Part shown: positions 9,369-17,994 of the stretch, piece by piece
How the letters are laid out: each line of letters opens with the position of its first letter
How positions within the stretch are numbered: the stretch's first letter is position 1
NCBI RefSeq assembly: GCF_013410065.1
Contig: NZ_JACCCW010000001.1
Coordinates: forward strand, 620,001 to 684,000
Length of the DNA stretch: 64,000 nt
Direction of reading: 5' to 3'
Source of the DNA: Granulicella arctica
Lineage (GTDB): Bacteria; Acidobacteriota; Terriglobia; Terriglobales; Acidobacteriaceae
Notes under the pieces: generated by a model
Told to the model about the DNA's origin: nothing
The model's database searches: none
The model's input: only the letters and a program-made list of their open reading frames with translations
Position numbers and translations under genes: made by a program

Positions 9369-10622
9369 ATGAGTGAGAGCATGGAGACAGCCACTTTGCC
9401 AGGTATGAGGAACGAAGATATGACGACGCCTTCAAACGAGAACCCCACGGCGGTGCAGCCGGGACCACCGAAGCACGGGCTGTCCAAGACGATCTGGGTA
9501 GGACTGGCGGTGATCGTGATCGTTCTGCTGGTGGTAATCGCCTATGGTGTGATGTCACGAGCTGCGGCAGAGCGAGCACTCGAGAAGCAGACGACGGCCG
9601 CGGCGGTTCCTACTGTGGATGTTGTTCATCCTTCTCCTTCAAAGCTCTCGGACGCGATCGCGCTGCCCGGAAACACGCAGGCATATACGGATACACCGAT
9701 CTATGCACGGACCAGCGGCTATCTGAAGAAGTGGTACTTCGACATTGGAGCGCGGGTGAAGAAGGGCCAGTTGATGGCCGAGATCGAAACCCCCGAGCTC
9801 GACCAGCAGCTACAAGTGGCAGAGGCTGACCTGAAGAGTTCCGAGGCCAACCTCAACCTGGCGAATACGACGTCGGAACGGTATCAGAACCTGTTGAAGT
9901 CGAACTCAGTTTCTAAGCAGGAGACGGATCAGGCGATGAGTGATGCCGCGGCCAAACAGGCAGCGGTTGAAGCATCGAACGCGAACGTGCGAAGACTGAA
10001 GCAACTGCAATCGTTCGAGAACGTCTACGCTCCCTTCGATGGCATTGTGACAGCGCGCCGGATCGATATCGGCTCTCTGATTGCAGCGGGGCAGAATACG
10101 ACTCCGCAGGAGCTGTTCCACCTTGCGGCGATCGGCCAGATCCGCGTGTATGTGTCCGTGCCTGAAGTTTATTCCACGTCCATCGTCGATGGTGGAGAGG
10201 CGACGCTGACGCTCGATGAGTATCCCGGCCAGAAGTTCGAAGGAAAGATTACGCGCAACTCTAACGCGATCGACCCCGGCACTCGTACCTTGAATGTCGA
10301 AGTGGATGTCGCCAACCCGAAGGGGCTTCTGCTGCCGGGTGCTTATGTCTTCGTCCACTTCAAGGTGCCGGACCATGTGGAGACCCTGTCCCTGCCATCG
10401 AATACACTGCTCTTCCGGAGCCAGGGCCTACAGGTTGGCGTGGTGCGTGACGGGAAGGCGGTACTGGTTCCGGTGACGATATCACGCGACATGGGGGCGA
10501 TTGTAGAGATCGGAACGGGCGTGACAGCATCAGATAATGTAATTGTGGATCCGTCCGACTCTCTCGCGACCGGACAATCAGTACATATCTCAGATACCAG
10601 CAAGTCCGGAGATGCTCAATGA
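9369..10622 (+). CDS. RND efflux periplasmic adaptor (HlyD/AcrA family)
   Basis: 417 residues. A single N-terminal membrane anchor lies at about 37-60 (IWVGLAVIVIVLLVVIAYGV). A lipoyl half follows (about 90-140, TSGYLKKWYFDIGARVKKGQ), then a coiled-coil hairpin (about 140-215), the second lipoyl half (APFDGIVTARRIDIGSLI) and beta-barrel/membrane-proximal domains. It starts 6 bp after the permease stop and overlaps the outer-membrane factor by 4 bp, so the three are surely co-transcribed. It bridges the pump to the outer-membrane channel. No lipobox is seen, so it is probably held by the membrane helix. A second possible start is the ATG at 9405. Confidence 0.93.
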   Translation: MSESMETATLPGMRNEDMTTPSNENPTAVQPGPPKHGLSKTIWVGLAVIVIVLLVVIAYGVMSRAAAERALEKQTTAAAVPTVDVVHPSPSKLSDAIALPGNTQAYTDTPIYARTSGYLKKWYFDIGARVKKGQLMAEIETPELDQQLQVAEADLKSSEANLNLANTTSERYQNLLKSNSVSKQETDQAMSDAAAKQAAVEASNANVRRLKQLQSFENVYAPFDGIVTARRIDIGSLIAAGQNTTPQELFHLAAIGQIRVYVSVPEVYSTSIVDGGEATLTLDEYPGQKFEGKITRNSNAIDPGTRTLNVEVDVANPKGLLLPGAYVFVHFKVPDHVETLSLPSNTLLFRSQGLQVGVVRDGKAVLVPVTISRDMGAIVEIGTGVTASDNVIVDPSDSLATGQSVHISDTSKSGDAQ

Positions 10623-12055
10623 TGCGTCGCATGACAACCACACTGGCAGCCACAACGTTGCTGCTCAGCGGCTGCATGGTTGGCCCCAAATATGTCAAGC
10701 CCACAGTGCCGATGGCCCCTTCCTTCAAGGAAGACGGTGCATGGCAGACGGCGCAACCTGCGGACACGGCGCTGCGCGGCGATTGGTGGACGATCTTCAA
10801 CGACCAGCAATTGGATACGCTGGAGCCACAGGTCGCTACGTCGAACCAGAGCGCCAAGGCGGCTGAAGCCCGGTTCCGCGAGGCGCGGGCGCTGATCCAG
10901 TTCAACAAGTCCAATCTCGCACCGACGATTGGCGTCGGTCCGTCCGCTGGCGGGTTGCGGGACTCTTCGAACCAGCCCTACTTCAGTTCATCGGCTGCTG
11001 CTAATAATGGCCTCGGTACGGGCGTAGTTCAACTGCCGATCGATCTGAGTTACGAGGTCGATGTGTGGGGCCGTATCCGGCGCGGCGTGAGTGCTGCTCG
11101 TGAAGAGGCCACTGCAAGCGCGGGGGATCTACAGACGGCTCTGCTGAGTCTGCAAGCCGAGCTGGCGATGGACTACTTCGAAGCGCGCGCGGCGGACGCG
11201 GAAGAGAAGCTGCTGAACGATACGGTGAAGAGCTACGACGAGGCGTACCGCATCACGACGAACCGATTCGAGGGTGGTGTGTCGCCGAAGTCCGACGTGG
11301 ACCAGGCGAGGACGCAACTCGAATCGGCACGTGTGCAGGCCAGCGATGTTGCAATCATCCGTGCACAGTATGAGCATGCGATCGCCGTCCTGATCGGCAA
11401 GCCTCCTGCATCGTTCACTCTGGAGGTGACACCGTTGAACGCGCAGCCACCGGCCATCCCGATGGCGCTGCCTTCGCAGTTGCTCGAGCGCCGCCCGGAT
11501 ATTGCATCGGCGGAGCGTCGCGTAGCTGAGGCGAACGACCGTGTAGGTATCGCCACTGCCGCATATTATCCAACGGTCTCCTTCAGTGCGGCGGTTGGGC
11601 TTGAGTCCACGGCGCTGACGAATCTTATGAAGTCGTCTAGCTTGTTGTGGTCGGCCGGCCCTACGCTCTCGGAGACGGTCTTCGATTATGGCCGCAGACG
11701 TTCAACCGTGATACAGGCAAAGGCCAGCTACGACGAGACGGTTGCGAACTATCGCCAGACCACGCTCACTGCGTTCCAACAGGTTGAGGATAATCTTGCC
11801 GTACTGCGCGTGCTGAACAGCGAGGCGCAGCAACAGCATCAGGCAACGCAGTCAGCAGAGTCGGCGGTGCAGATCTTCAACAACCGTTATGTTGGTGGGC
11901 TCGATACGTACCTACAGGTGGTTACAGCGCAGACGACGGCGCTCCTTAACGAGCGCAATGATATCGACATCGAGCGCCGCCAGATGGATGCAAGCGTCCT
12001 GCTGATCAAGGCGCTTGGCGGCGGCTGGGACACGACGAAACTGCCGAAGCTGTAA
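10619..12055 (+). CDS. Outer-membrane efflux lipoprotein (NodT/OprM family)
   Basis: 478 residues with a lipoprotein signal: the lipobox LLSGC places the lipidated Cys at residue 19, followed by MVGPKY, the family hallmark. Two outer-membrane efflux repeats (about 60-260 and 280-470) include the typical LPSQLLERRPDIASAERRVA segment. It forms the trimeric exit duct of the tripartite pump. The start codon overlaps the adaptor stop (ATGA), and the gene is followed 13 bp later by a strong terminator, so it closes the operon. Confidence 0.94.
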   Translation: MMRRMTTTLAATTLLLSGCMVGPKYVKPTVPMAPSFKEDGAWQTAQPADTALRGDWWTIFNDQQLDTLEPQVATSNQSAKAAEARFREARALIQFNKSNLAPTIGVGPSAGGLRDSSNQPYFSSSAAANNGLGTGVVQLPIDLSYEVDVWGRIRRGVSAAREEATASAGDLQTALLSLQAELAMDYFEARAADAEEKLLNDTVKSYDEAYRITTNRFEGGVSPKSDVDQARTQLESARVQASDVAIIRAQYEHAIAVLIGKPPASFTLEVTPLNAQPPAIPMALPSQLLERRPDIASAERRVAEANDRVGIATAAYYPTVSFSAAVGLESTALTNLMKSSSLLWSAGPTLSETVFDYGRRRSTVIQAKASYDETVANYRQTTLTAFQQVEDNLAVLRVLNSEAQQQHQATQSAESAVQIFNNRYVGGLDTYLQVVTAQTTALLNERNDIDIERRQMDASVLLIKALGGGWDTTKLPKL

Positions 12056-12067
12056 GGCATCTGCAAG

Positions 12068-12113
12068 AAAAACGGTCTGCTGCATGGTGGTACGCAGCAG
12101 GCCGTTTTTTTTT
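12068..12113 (+). terminator. Rho-independent terminator of RND operon
   Basis: AAAAACGGTCTGCTGC pairs with GCAGCAGGCCGTTTTT (one G-T wobble), with a 10-base loop and a run of nine T. It sits 13 bp after the stop of the outer-membrane factor. Confidence 0.9.
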
Positions 12114-12213
12114 GCGACTACCAGTAGAGATGGCAGAGCCTTCTTTGCGCGGCAGCAAGAAACGTTGGGAATGATTTCAAATGAAATATCTCGTCTGGTA
12201 GCATTGGTTCGTC

Positions 12214-13848
12214 ATGCAAACCTTCAATTCTGCACGCCGTGAACTCTTGAAGCTTAGCGGCATGGGACTCGCTGCAGCCGCAGTCACCATGCCCTCCGCC
12301 TACGCCTCCACGCCTTCTGGAACTTCAGCGCCGATCCTCTTCGACATCCGTACCTATGGCGCAGTCGGCGATGGCAAGACCGTCGATAGCCCGGCCATCA
12401 ACAAAGCTATCGAGGCCGCGGCAGCCGTTGGCGGGGGCACGGTAATCGTCCCATCAGGAACATGGGTGTGCTTTTCCATCCGGCTCAAGAGCCATGTGAG
12501 CATCTATCTCGCACAGGGTGCGACGATCCTCGCCGCCGACTCTCCGCTACCGGGTGAGACAACAGGGTACAAAGGCGGCACCTACGATGCTGCTGAGCCC
12601 AATACGGTATGGGATGCCTATCAGGACTACGGGCACAACCACTGGCACAACTCGCTCTTCTGGGGAGAAGGACTTGACGATCTCAGCATCACAGGCCCCG
12701 GCCTCATCCATGGCAAAGGGCTCTCTCACGGACGTGGGCGTGGACATGATGTTGACATCGCACCCTTCGTCGCCGAGCAACCTGGCGTAGGCAACAAAGC
12801 CATCGCGCTGAAGAACTGCCGCAACGTTATCTTTCGCGACTTCAGCATCCTGAAGGGCGGCCATTTCGGCTTGCTGCTCACCGGCGTCGATAACCTGACC
12901 ATCGACAATCTCACCATCGACACGGATCGCGATGGCATGGACATCGACTGCTGCAAGAATGTCCGCGTCTCGAACTGCTCCGTTAATGCCCCATGGGACG
13001 ATGCTATCTGTCCGAAGAGCAGCTATGCGCTCGGCTACGCCAAGCCGACCGAGAACATGACAATTACAAACTGCATCGTCACCGGCTCCTACGTTCTAGG
13101 TAGCGTCCTCGACGGCACCTTCAAGAAGTATGGCAGCGACGCCAAGATCCCGCGCAACGGGCGCATCAAGTGCGGCACAGAGTCGAACGGTGGCTTCAAG
13201 AATATCACCATCTCGAACTGTGTCTTCGAAGGCTGCGAAGGGCTCGCGCTCGAGAGCTCGGACGGCGCACTCTGCGAGGACATCACCATCTCGAATTTGA
13301 CCATGCGCGACCTTGTCTCCGCACCTCTGTTCTTCCGGTTGAATGCACGCCTGCGCGGGCCGAAGGAGAGCACGCAGGTGGGAACCCTCCAGCGCATTCT
13401 GGTCGACAACGTGACCAGCTACGACTGCAATGCGCGCATCTGCTCGATTCTCTCCGGCATCCCCGATCACGCAATCCAGGACGTCAAGCTTTCGAATATC
13501 TACCTGCACCACAAGGGCGGCTTCCACAGTGAGTGGCTCAAGGTCGTCCCGCCGGAGCTTGTTGATAAGTATCCCGATCCCAGCCCGTTCGGGCCGCTGC
13601 CCTCGCAGGGTCTCTACCTCCGTCACGTGCGCAACCTGGAGTTGGGCCATGTCGAAGTCGCCGCATCTGCGCCCGACCCACGCCCGTCCTTCTACTTACA
13701 GGACGTCCACCGTGCGGACTTCATCGCCGTCACCGCACCCCCCGGTCAGCCTGCCTTTACACTCAACGAGGTGACCGACCTGCGCATCCTTATCAGCCGC
13801 GCCGCACCGGATACGATCCTGGCGACTGCCGATAACAAGACCCTGTGA
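12214..13848 (+). CDS. Secreted glycoside hydrolase family 28 (polygalacturonase-like), Tat substrate
   Basis: 544 residues. The N-terminus has a twin-arginine signal (SARRELLKLSGMGLAAAAV, cleavage near residue 31). A pectate-lyase-superfamily beta-helix follows, beginning FDIRTYGAVGDGKTVDSPAI. GH28-type catalytic surroundings are visible: DTDRDGMDID, APWDDAICPKSS and NGRIKCGTESNGG (the RIK motif). These enzymes hydrolyse galacturonan or related rhamnogalacturonan chains in the periplasm or outside. The gene stands alone between the efflux terminator and a small membrane-protein pair. The exact substrate cannot be told from sequence; xylogalacturonan or rhamnogalacturonan activity is equally possible. 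Confidence 0.88.
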   Translation: MQTFNSARRELLKLSGMGLAAAAVTMPSAYASTPSGTSAPILFDIRTYGAVGDGKTVDSPAINKAIEAAAAVGGGTVIVPSGTWVCFSIRLKSHVSIYLAQGATILAADSPLPGETTGYKGGTYDAAEPNTVWDAYQDYGHNHWHNSLFWGEGLDDLSITGPGLIHGKGLSHGRGRGHDVDIAPFVAEQPGVGNKAIALKNCRNVIFRDFSILKGGHFGLLLTGVDNLTIDNLTIDTDRDGMDIDCCKNVRVSNCSVNAPWDDAICPKSSYALGYAKPTENMTITNCIVTGSYVLGSVLDGTFKKYGSDAKIPRNGRIKCGTESNGGFKNITISNCVFEGCEGLALESSDGALCEDITISNLTMRDLVSAPLFFRLNARLRGPKESTQVGTLQRILVDNVTSYDCNARICSILSGIPDHAIQDVKLSNIYLHHKGGFHSEWLKVVPPELVDKYPDPSPFGPLPSQGLYLRHVRNLELGHVEVAASAPDPRPSFYLQDVHRADFIAVTAPPGQPAFTLNEVTDLRILISRAAPDTILATADNKTL

Positions 13849-13925
13849 CGACGTTACGCATTGTCAGGGAACTTCCCTCGTGGTTTCATCGTTTCTACAG
13901 ATGAGTCGCCTGACAGGAGTCGCGG

Positions 13926-14618
13926 ATGCTCTATCACGTTTCACGCAACGGCCAGATGTATGGCCCCTACACCATCGAAGACCTGCAACGCTATGTCCTC
14001 TCCGGCAATGTGCTGCCGACGGATCTAGCCAAGAGCGACAGCATGCCGGAGTGGCTACCGGTGCATCAGGTCCTGAGCGCGGCGGGCGTTGGCGGGTTTG
14101 CCGCAGCGCCTGCCGCATATCCGGTCCCAGCCTCTACTGCTACTGCTGCTGATCCCTCGACCTACCCCGATCCGCCGAACCTCCAGTGGGGACTGGTATT
14201 GCTGTTCAACGTACTGACCTGCGGCCTGTTCATGGCCGTGTGGAACATCATCGTCTCGGCATGGATGAAGCGTGTGCAGCCGGGTAGCCAGGCGATGATC
14301 TATTACATTGCCGGATACGCTCTACTGCTCTTGAACTCGGGCGCATCCTTCGGCTTTATCTTTGCGATGCACCATCATCACGTCTACCACCATCATCCGC
14401 TCGCCGGCATCATTGCGCTTGCGGGCTGGGTGGTTCGATTGATCGCGCGGTTCACGATGAGGGCCAACCTGGAAGAACACTTCAACGGACCGGAGCCGCT
14501 CGGCCTCCGTCTCAGCGGCGTAATGACCTTCTTCTTCGGCGGCCTCTACCACCAGTACCACCTGAACCGCATCAACGAGATCAAGAACGCAGTTCGCTAT
14601 CGGAGGACGGCGCTTTGA
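13926..14618 (+). CDS. GYF_2-domain membrane protein (DUF4234-like C-terminus)
   Basis: 230 residues. The N-terminal 50 residues form a GYF_2 (DUF4339) domain: YHVSRNGQMYGPYTIEDL and the MPEWLPV end. A proline/alanine linker follows (about 60-80), then three or four hydrophobic helices (about 85-220) separated by a histidine-rich loop (MHHHHVYHHHPL). GYF_2 domains are predicted ligand- or protein-binding modules at bacterial membranes; no enzymatic function is known. AGGAG lies 6 bases before the ATG. It overlaps the next gene by 4 bases, so the two are co-translated. Confidence 0.75.
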   Translation: MLYHVSRNGQMYGPYTIEDLQRYVLSGNVLPTDLAKSDSMPEWLPVHQVLSAAGVGGFAAAPAAYPVPASTATAADPSTYPDPPNLQWGLVLLFNVLTCGLFMAVWNIIVSAWMKRVQPGSQAMIYYIAGYALLLLNSGASFGFIFAMHHHHVYHHHPLAGIIALAGWVVRLIARFTMRANLEEHFNGPEPLGLRLSGVMTFFFGGLYHQYHLNRINEIKNAVRYRRTAL

Positions 14619-14995
14619 AGCAGAGGCGTCGCACTCTGGTTGCGTCGGCGAGCGCAGGAGTTGCTGCGGGGACAGCGCTGCTCCTGCGCTTTCCGCCGGC
14701 GCAGTACCACTTCTATCCTCGCTGTCCTATCCATGAGTATCTGCATCTGCAATGCCCGGGGTGCGGCTCGACGCGCGCCCTTGCCGCATTGCTGCATGGC
14801 CATCTCACAGAGGCGATGCATCAGAACGCGTTGTTTGTGGCACTGCTTCCGCTGCTCGCTGGATATGCTGCACTGTGCTGCTATCGTGCGTGGACAGCCG
14901 AGGCATTTTGCTGGCCCGAGCTGCCACGCTGGGCGGTGCAGTCGGCGCTTGCGCTTGCACTGGTATTCACCGTCACTCGCAATCTTCTCGCATAA
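14615..14995 (+). CDS. DUF2752 small membrane protein
   Basis: 126 residues with three predicted membrane helices. It carries the DUF2752 signature CPGCGSTRALAALLHG (residues about 47-62) followed by EAMHQNALFVALLPLL. The function of this family is unknown; the paired cysteines (CPGC) are conserved. The start is TTG, overlapping the stop of the GYF_2 gene (TTGA), which argues for translational coupling. A convergent terminator follows at 15008. Confidence 0.8.
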   Translation: MKQRRRTLVASASAGVAAGTALLLRFPPAQYHFYPRCPIHEYLHLQCPGCGSTRALAALLHGHLTEAMHQNALFVALLPLLAGYAALCCYRAWTAEAFCWPELPRWAVQSALALALVFTVTRNLLA

Positions 14996-15007
14996 GACGA
15001 CGCACGC

Positions 15008-15038
15008 AAAACGGCCCCGGCAGATGCCGAGGCCGTTT
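15008..15038. terminator. Bidirectional terminator hairpin
   Basis: ACGGCC-CCGGC pairs with GCCG-A-GGCCGT around an AGAT loop, with A-runs on the left and T-runs on the right. It lies between convergent genes (DUF2752 and bactofilin) and probably serves both. Confidence 0.75.
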
Positions 15039-15052
15039 GTCTTGTTTGCTAC

Positions 15053-15565
15053 TTACGAGTTGATCGCGACCGGCTCAGCGGGTGTTGCCGGCTTGGGCTC
15101 GGCGGTGCCGGGCTTGCGGATGTCGATGCCACCCTTGAAGAAGGCACCGTCCTCGATCGAGATGCGCGCCGCGATGACGTCGCCGGTGAGCGAGCCTTCG
15201 CTGCGGATGTCGACGCGGTCGCTGGCCTGCACGTTGCCGCGCACCTTACCCAGTACAACGACCTCGCGAGCGACGATGTTCGCCGCGACCTGGCCATTGC
15301 GGCCCACGGTAACGCGGTTGCCGGGGAGCGTGATCGCGCCCTCAACTTTGCCGTCGATGTAGAGAGACTCGGAACCGGAGAGCTCCCCCTTGATGACCAG
15401 CGACTTGCCGATGGTGGCCTGATCGCCGCTCGGAGCAGCAGAAGCAGCGGTACCAGCCGTCGCGGGCCGCGTGGAGGCCGCTTCAAAGCTCGGGGATGCT
15501 GGGGACGTCGGACGAACCGGCTCGGGGGTTGAAGGAGAGGTTCCGGGCTGATTTGGTTTCCACAT
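15053..15565 (-). CDS. Bactofilin (polymer-forming cytoskeletal protein)
   Basis: 170 residues. A proline/serine/alanine-rich disordered head (1-48) precedes the bactofilin beta-helix core (about 50-150: IGKSLVIKGELSGSESLYI, VGRNGQVAANIVAREVVV, GDVIAARISIEDGAFFKGG). A short P-rich tail follows. Bactofilins self-assemble into filaments on the inner membrane without nucleotide and act in cell shape, polar placement or envelope work. The gene is alone, ended by the shared hairpin at 15008-15038. The family call is firm; the cellular role here is not known. Confidence 0.92.
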   Translation of the reverse strand: MWKPNQPGTSPSTPEPVRPTSPASPSFEAASTRPATAGTAASAAPSGDQATIGKSLVIKGELSGSESLYIDGKVEGAITLPGNRVTVGRNGQVAANIVAREVVVLGKVRGNVQASDRVDIRSEGSLTGDVIAARISIEDGAFFKGGIDIRKPGTAEPKPATPAEPVAINS

Positions 15566-15860
15566 AAAGTACTGAATCCTTTCGTTGCTGCTTGAATTTG
15601 TGCCGCATGCTGCGGACTTTCCGCCAACACGTTCGCTCGCGTTTCACCACGATTCTACTCCGCATTCCGCGTGGAAGGAGCGCCTGCGAGAATCTTAGAC
15701 CACAGAGCGCGAACCCAGAATGACACCGGGAAAGAAGTGCTGTGGGAAACGGCATTTTTGCCCGAAAAGAAGGACATTTTGCCCACATCCAGCGAACATC
15801 GTCGTGTCACGGCAACCACGCTAGTTGCATCCTGAGCCGGTACGCGCTAATCTGCCGCGC

Positions 15861-16559
15861 ATGCAGACCTTTTGCTCCGCTCCTGTGCTCCTGCTGATTT
15901 TTGTGTGCTCGCTGATAGCTATGTCAGCGCACGCCGCCGCTCCCAAAGTCCACACCGTCACCCTCGGGCCGTATCGGAAAGTGCCCTATACCCCGCCCGA
16001 TGCCACGCCGCAGGACAAGTCCGACGAGTCGACTACGCTGAAGATCCGCCCGCTCTTCGTCGATGAGCGGCAGAAGGAGTGGACGCTCGGAGAGATCCAC
16101 GACGTGACCGACCGCAGCTTCACCGTGCGGCGTGCGCTGCACCTCAACGATTCCCTGCCCTCCGAATCAGCTGCCCACTGGATGTGGCAGCCGGGGCCAT
16201 GGCTGCTGGTTGACCGCATCACCGGCCACATCACCGCGCTGCATCTTCCAGATTTCGATGCGGGAGTCTCCGACGTAGTCTGGTTCCGCGACTATGCGGC
16301 GTACTGTGGCGTCACTGCAACCGCGAAGCCAGGGCTCGTGGCCGTCGTAGCGCAATTAGGAACGCGTCGCGCGGTCGTCCAGAAAAACATCGGCATATGG
16401 CCTCAGGCAAATCACTTCATCCCCGTCTGCCAGCCTGCCAGATGGCAGCGCTTGCCCGTGAGGGTGACGCTACAGCCCACCGGCGGCACAATGGCCACCT
16501 ACGATGTAGTCGGCTCCGCGTCGCTGATCGAAGAAGGAGATAACGATGAGGCTCCCTAG
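15861..16559 (+). CDS. Hypothetical secreted protein
   Basis: 232 residues from the ATG at 15861, chosen because it opens directly on a signal peptide (MQTFCSAPVLLLIFVCSLIA, cleavage near AHA-AAP). A TTG at 15825 would add 12 unneeded residues. The mature part is about 205 residues, mainly beta in character, with WMWQPGPWLLVDRITGHI and a GTRRAVVQKNIG segment, two cysteines and no recognised motif. It reads like a periplasmic or exported protein of unknown function. It lies 44 bp before a small Pmp3-like membrane protein. Confidence 0.7.
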   Translation: MQTFCSAPVLLLIFVCSLIAMSAHAAAPKVHTVTLGPYRKVPYTPPDATPQDKSDESTTLKIRPLFVDERQKEWTLGEIHDVTDRSFTVRRALHLNDSLPSESAAHWMWQPGPWLLVDRITGHITALHLPDFDAGVSDVVWFRDYAAYCGVTATAKPGLVAVVAQLGTRRAVVQKNIGIWPQANHFIPVCQPARWQRLPVRVTLQPTGGTMATYDVVGSASLIEEGDNDEAP

Positions 16560-16603
16560 GGAACTATCCCGTATGCTGATTCGTAATTACTCTTGAAAAC
16601 ACT

Positions 16604-16798
16604 ATGAGACTCATCATCGCCTTTCTGCTTCCGTGGCTGACATTCTTCACCATCGGCCGTCCCATCGCCGGAATCGTCTGTCTGATACTCCAGATCACGG
16701 TGCTTGGCTGGCTCCCGGCTACCATCTGGGCCGTCTACGCTCTAAGCCAGTACAAGACCGACCAAAAGATCTGGCAGGCGACGCGCCAGCTTCGCTAA
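16604..16798 (+). CDS. YqaE/Pmp3-like small membrane protein
   Basis: 64 residues, two hydrophobic helices (about 3-16 and 21-47) and a charged tail. The pattern IIAFLLPWLTFFTIGRPIAG, then ITVLGWLPATIWAVYAL, resembles the Pmp3/YqaE family of stress-associated membrane proteins (around 50-60 residues). Their role is membrane-potential or salt-stress homeostasis in yeast and plants, and is poorly known in bacteria. Confidence 0.7.
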   Translation: MRLIIAFLLPWLTFFTIGRPIAGIVCLILQITVLGWLPATIWAVYALSQYKTDQKIWQATRQLR

Positions 16799-16862
16799 GA
16801 TGAGAGACGAATTTGTGCCGCCAGTTGGTCCTTTCGCATCGAATGCGTAGGCAGGTAACCGT

Positions 16863-17966
16863 ATGCACGTCTCATCTCGGGCCTTACTCTTCCTCTTCGC
16901 TCTTTCGTCTCCAGCGTTACCGCAACAAAACCCTCCCTCCATGCCCAGCGCGGAGCAGGCGGTGGCTTTACAATCCCCCGCCGCCAGCCACAGTGCCGAT
17001 CATCGCATCACCCTCGATGTGGTCGTGAAGGATAAGGCAGGCAATCTGATATCCGGCTTACACCAACAGGACTTCGCCGTTTTGAATGATAAGAAGCCGC
17101 AAGAAATCGCATCCTTCCGTGCCGTTAGTGGAGCGACGCCGAACGATCCCGTCAAGATCATTCTGCTGGTCGATGAGGTCAACGCGAGCTTTCAAAGCGT
17201 AGCCTTCGGGCGGGATGCCATTGAGAAGTTCCTGCGACAGAACGGCGGTCAGCTTTCTCACCCGGTCTCGATGATCTTCTTCTCCGACACCGACACCCAG
17301 GTTCTCAATGGGGCCTCACGTGATGGCAACGCCTTAATCGCAGCGTTTGAACAGCATGTGACAAAGCTGCGTACCCTGCGCCGCTCGGCGGGCTTCTATG
17401 GCGCCGTCGACCGCTTCCAGCTATCCATCACAAACCTCAACTCGATTGCCGTTCGAGAACAGGCAGAGCCTGGAAGAAAGATTCTTATCTGGATTAGCCC
17501 TGGCTGGCCCTATCTCTCCGGACCGCACGTCAATCTGAGCTCCAACGAGCAGCGGCGACTCTTCGGCTCGATCGTCGCGCTCAACACCTCGCTGCGGCGT
17601 GCCCAGATCGCCTTATACAGCATCGATCCGCTGGGAACAGCAGATGCTGGAGGTTTCCGCACGTTCTATTATGAGAGCTTTCTGAAAGGCGTGGCCTTGC
17701 CGAAGGATGCTGAGGCCGGTAATCTCTCCCTCCAGGTGATCGCTACGCAGAGCGGCGGCCGAGTGCTGAACTCGAACAACGACGTTGCAGCGCTCATCTC
17801 CTCAGCCGCGGCCGAGGCAAACTCCTATTACGTCCTGACCATCGACTCTCCCCCCGCCGAGCATCCGGACGAGTACCACGCAATCCAGGTAAAGATCGAG
17901 CAGCCCGGGCTGATCGCCCAAACACGAACCGGCTACTACGCCAATCCGTCGTCCTTGGCACAGTGA
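16863..17966 (+). CDS. VWFA-related acidobacterial-type secreted protein
   Basis: 367 residues. A signal peptide (1-20) is followed by a short beta domain (about 47-85, ITLDVVVKDKAGNLISGL, DFAVLNDKKPQEI). A von Willebrand A fold spans about 97-330. The metal-site motif reads Asp104-Glu-Val-Asn107-Ala-Ser109 instead of DxSxS, as is usual for this acidobacterial family. These proteins are expanded in Acidobacteriota and are thought to be secreted adhesion or binding proteins; no biochemical role is established. It is followed 28 bp later by the FmdE-like gene on the same strand. Confidence 0.88.
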   Translation: MHVSSRALLFLFALSSPALPQQNPPSMPSAEQAVALQSPAASHSADHRITLDVVVKDKAGNLISGLHQQDFAVLNDKKPQEIASFRAVSGATPNDPVKIILLVDEVNASFQSVAFGRDAIEKFLRQNGGQLSHPVSMIFFSDTDTQVLNGASRDGNALIAAFEQHVTKLRTLRRSAGFYGAVDRFQLSITNLNSIAVREQAEPGRKILIWISPGWPYLSGPHVNLSSNEQRRLFGSIVALNTSLRRAQIALYSIDPLGTADAGGFRTFYYESFLKGVALPKDAEAGNLSLQVIATQSGGRVLNSNNDVAALISSAAAEANSYYVLTIDSPPAEHPDEYHAIQVKIEQPGLIAQTRTGYYANPSSLAQ

Positions 17967-17994
17967 CGTTGCCGTACGCGGCTATCATGGAAGC

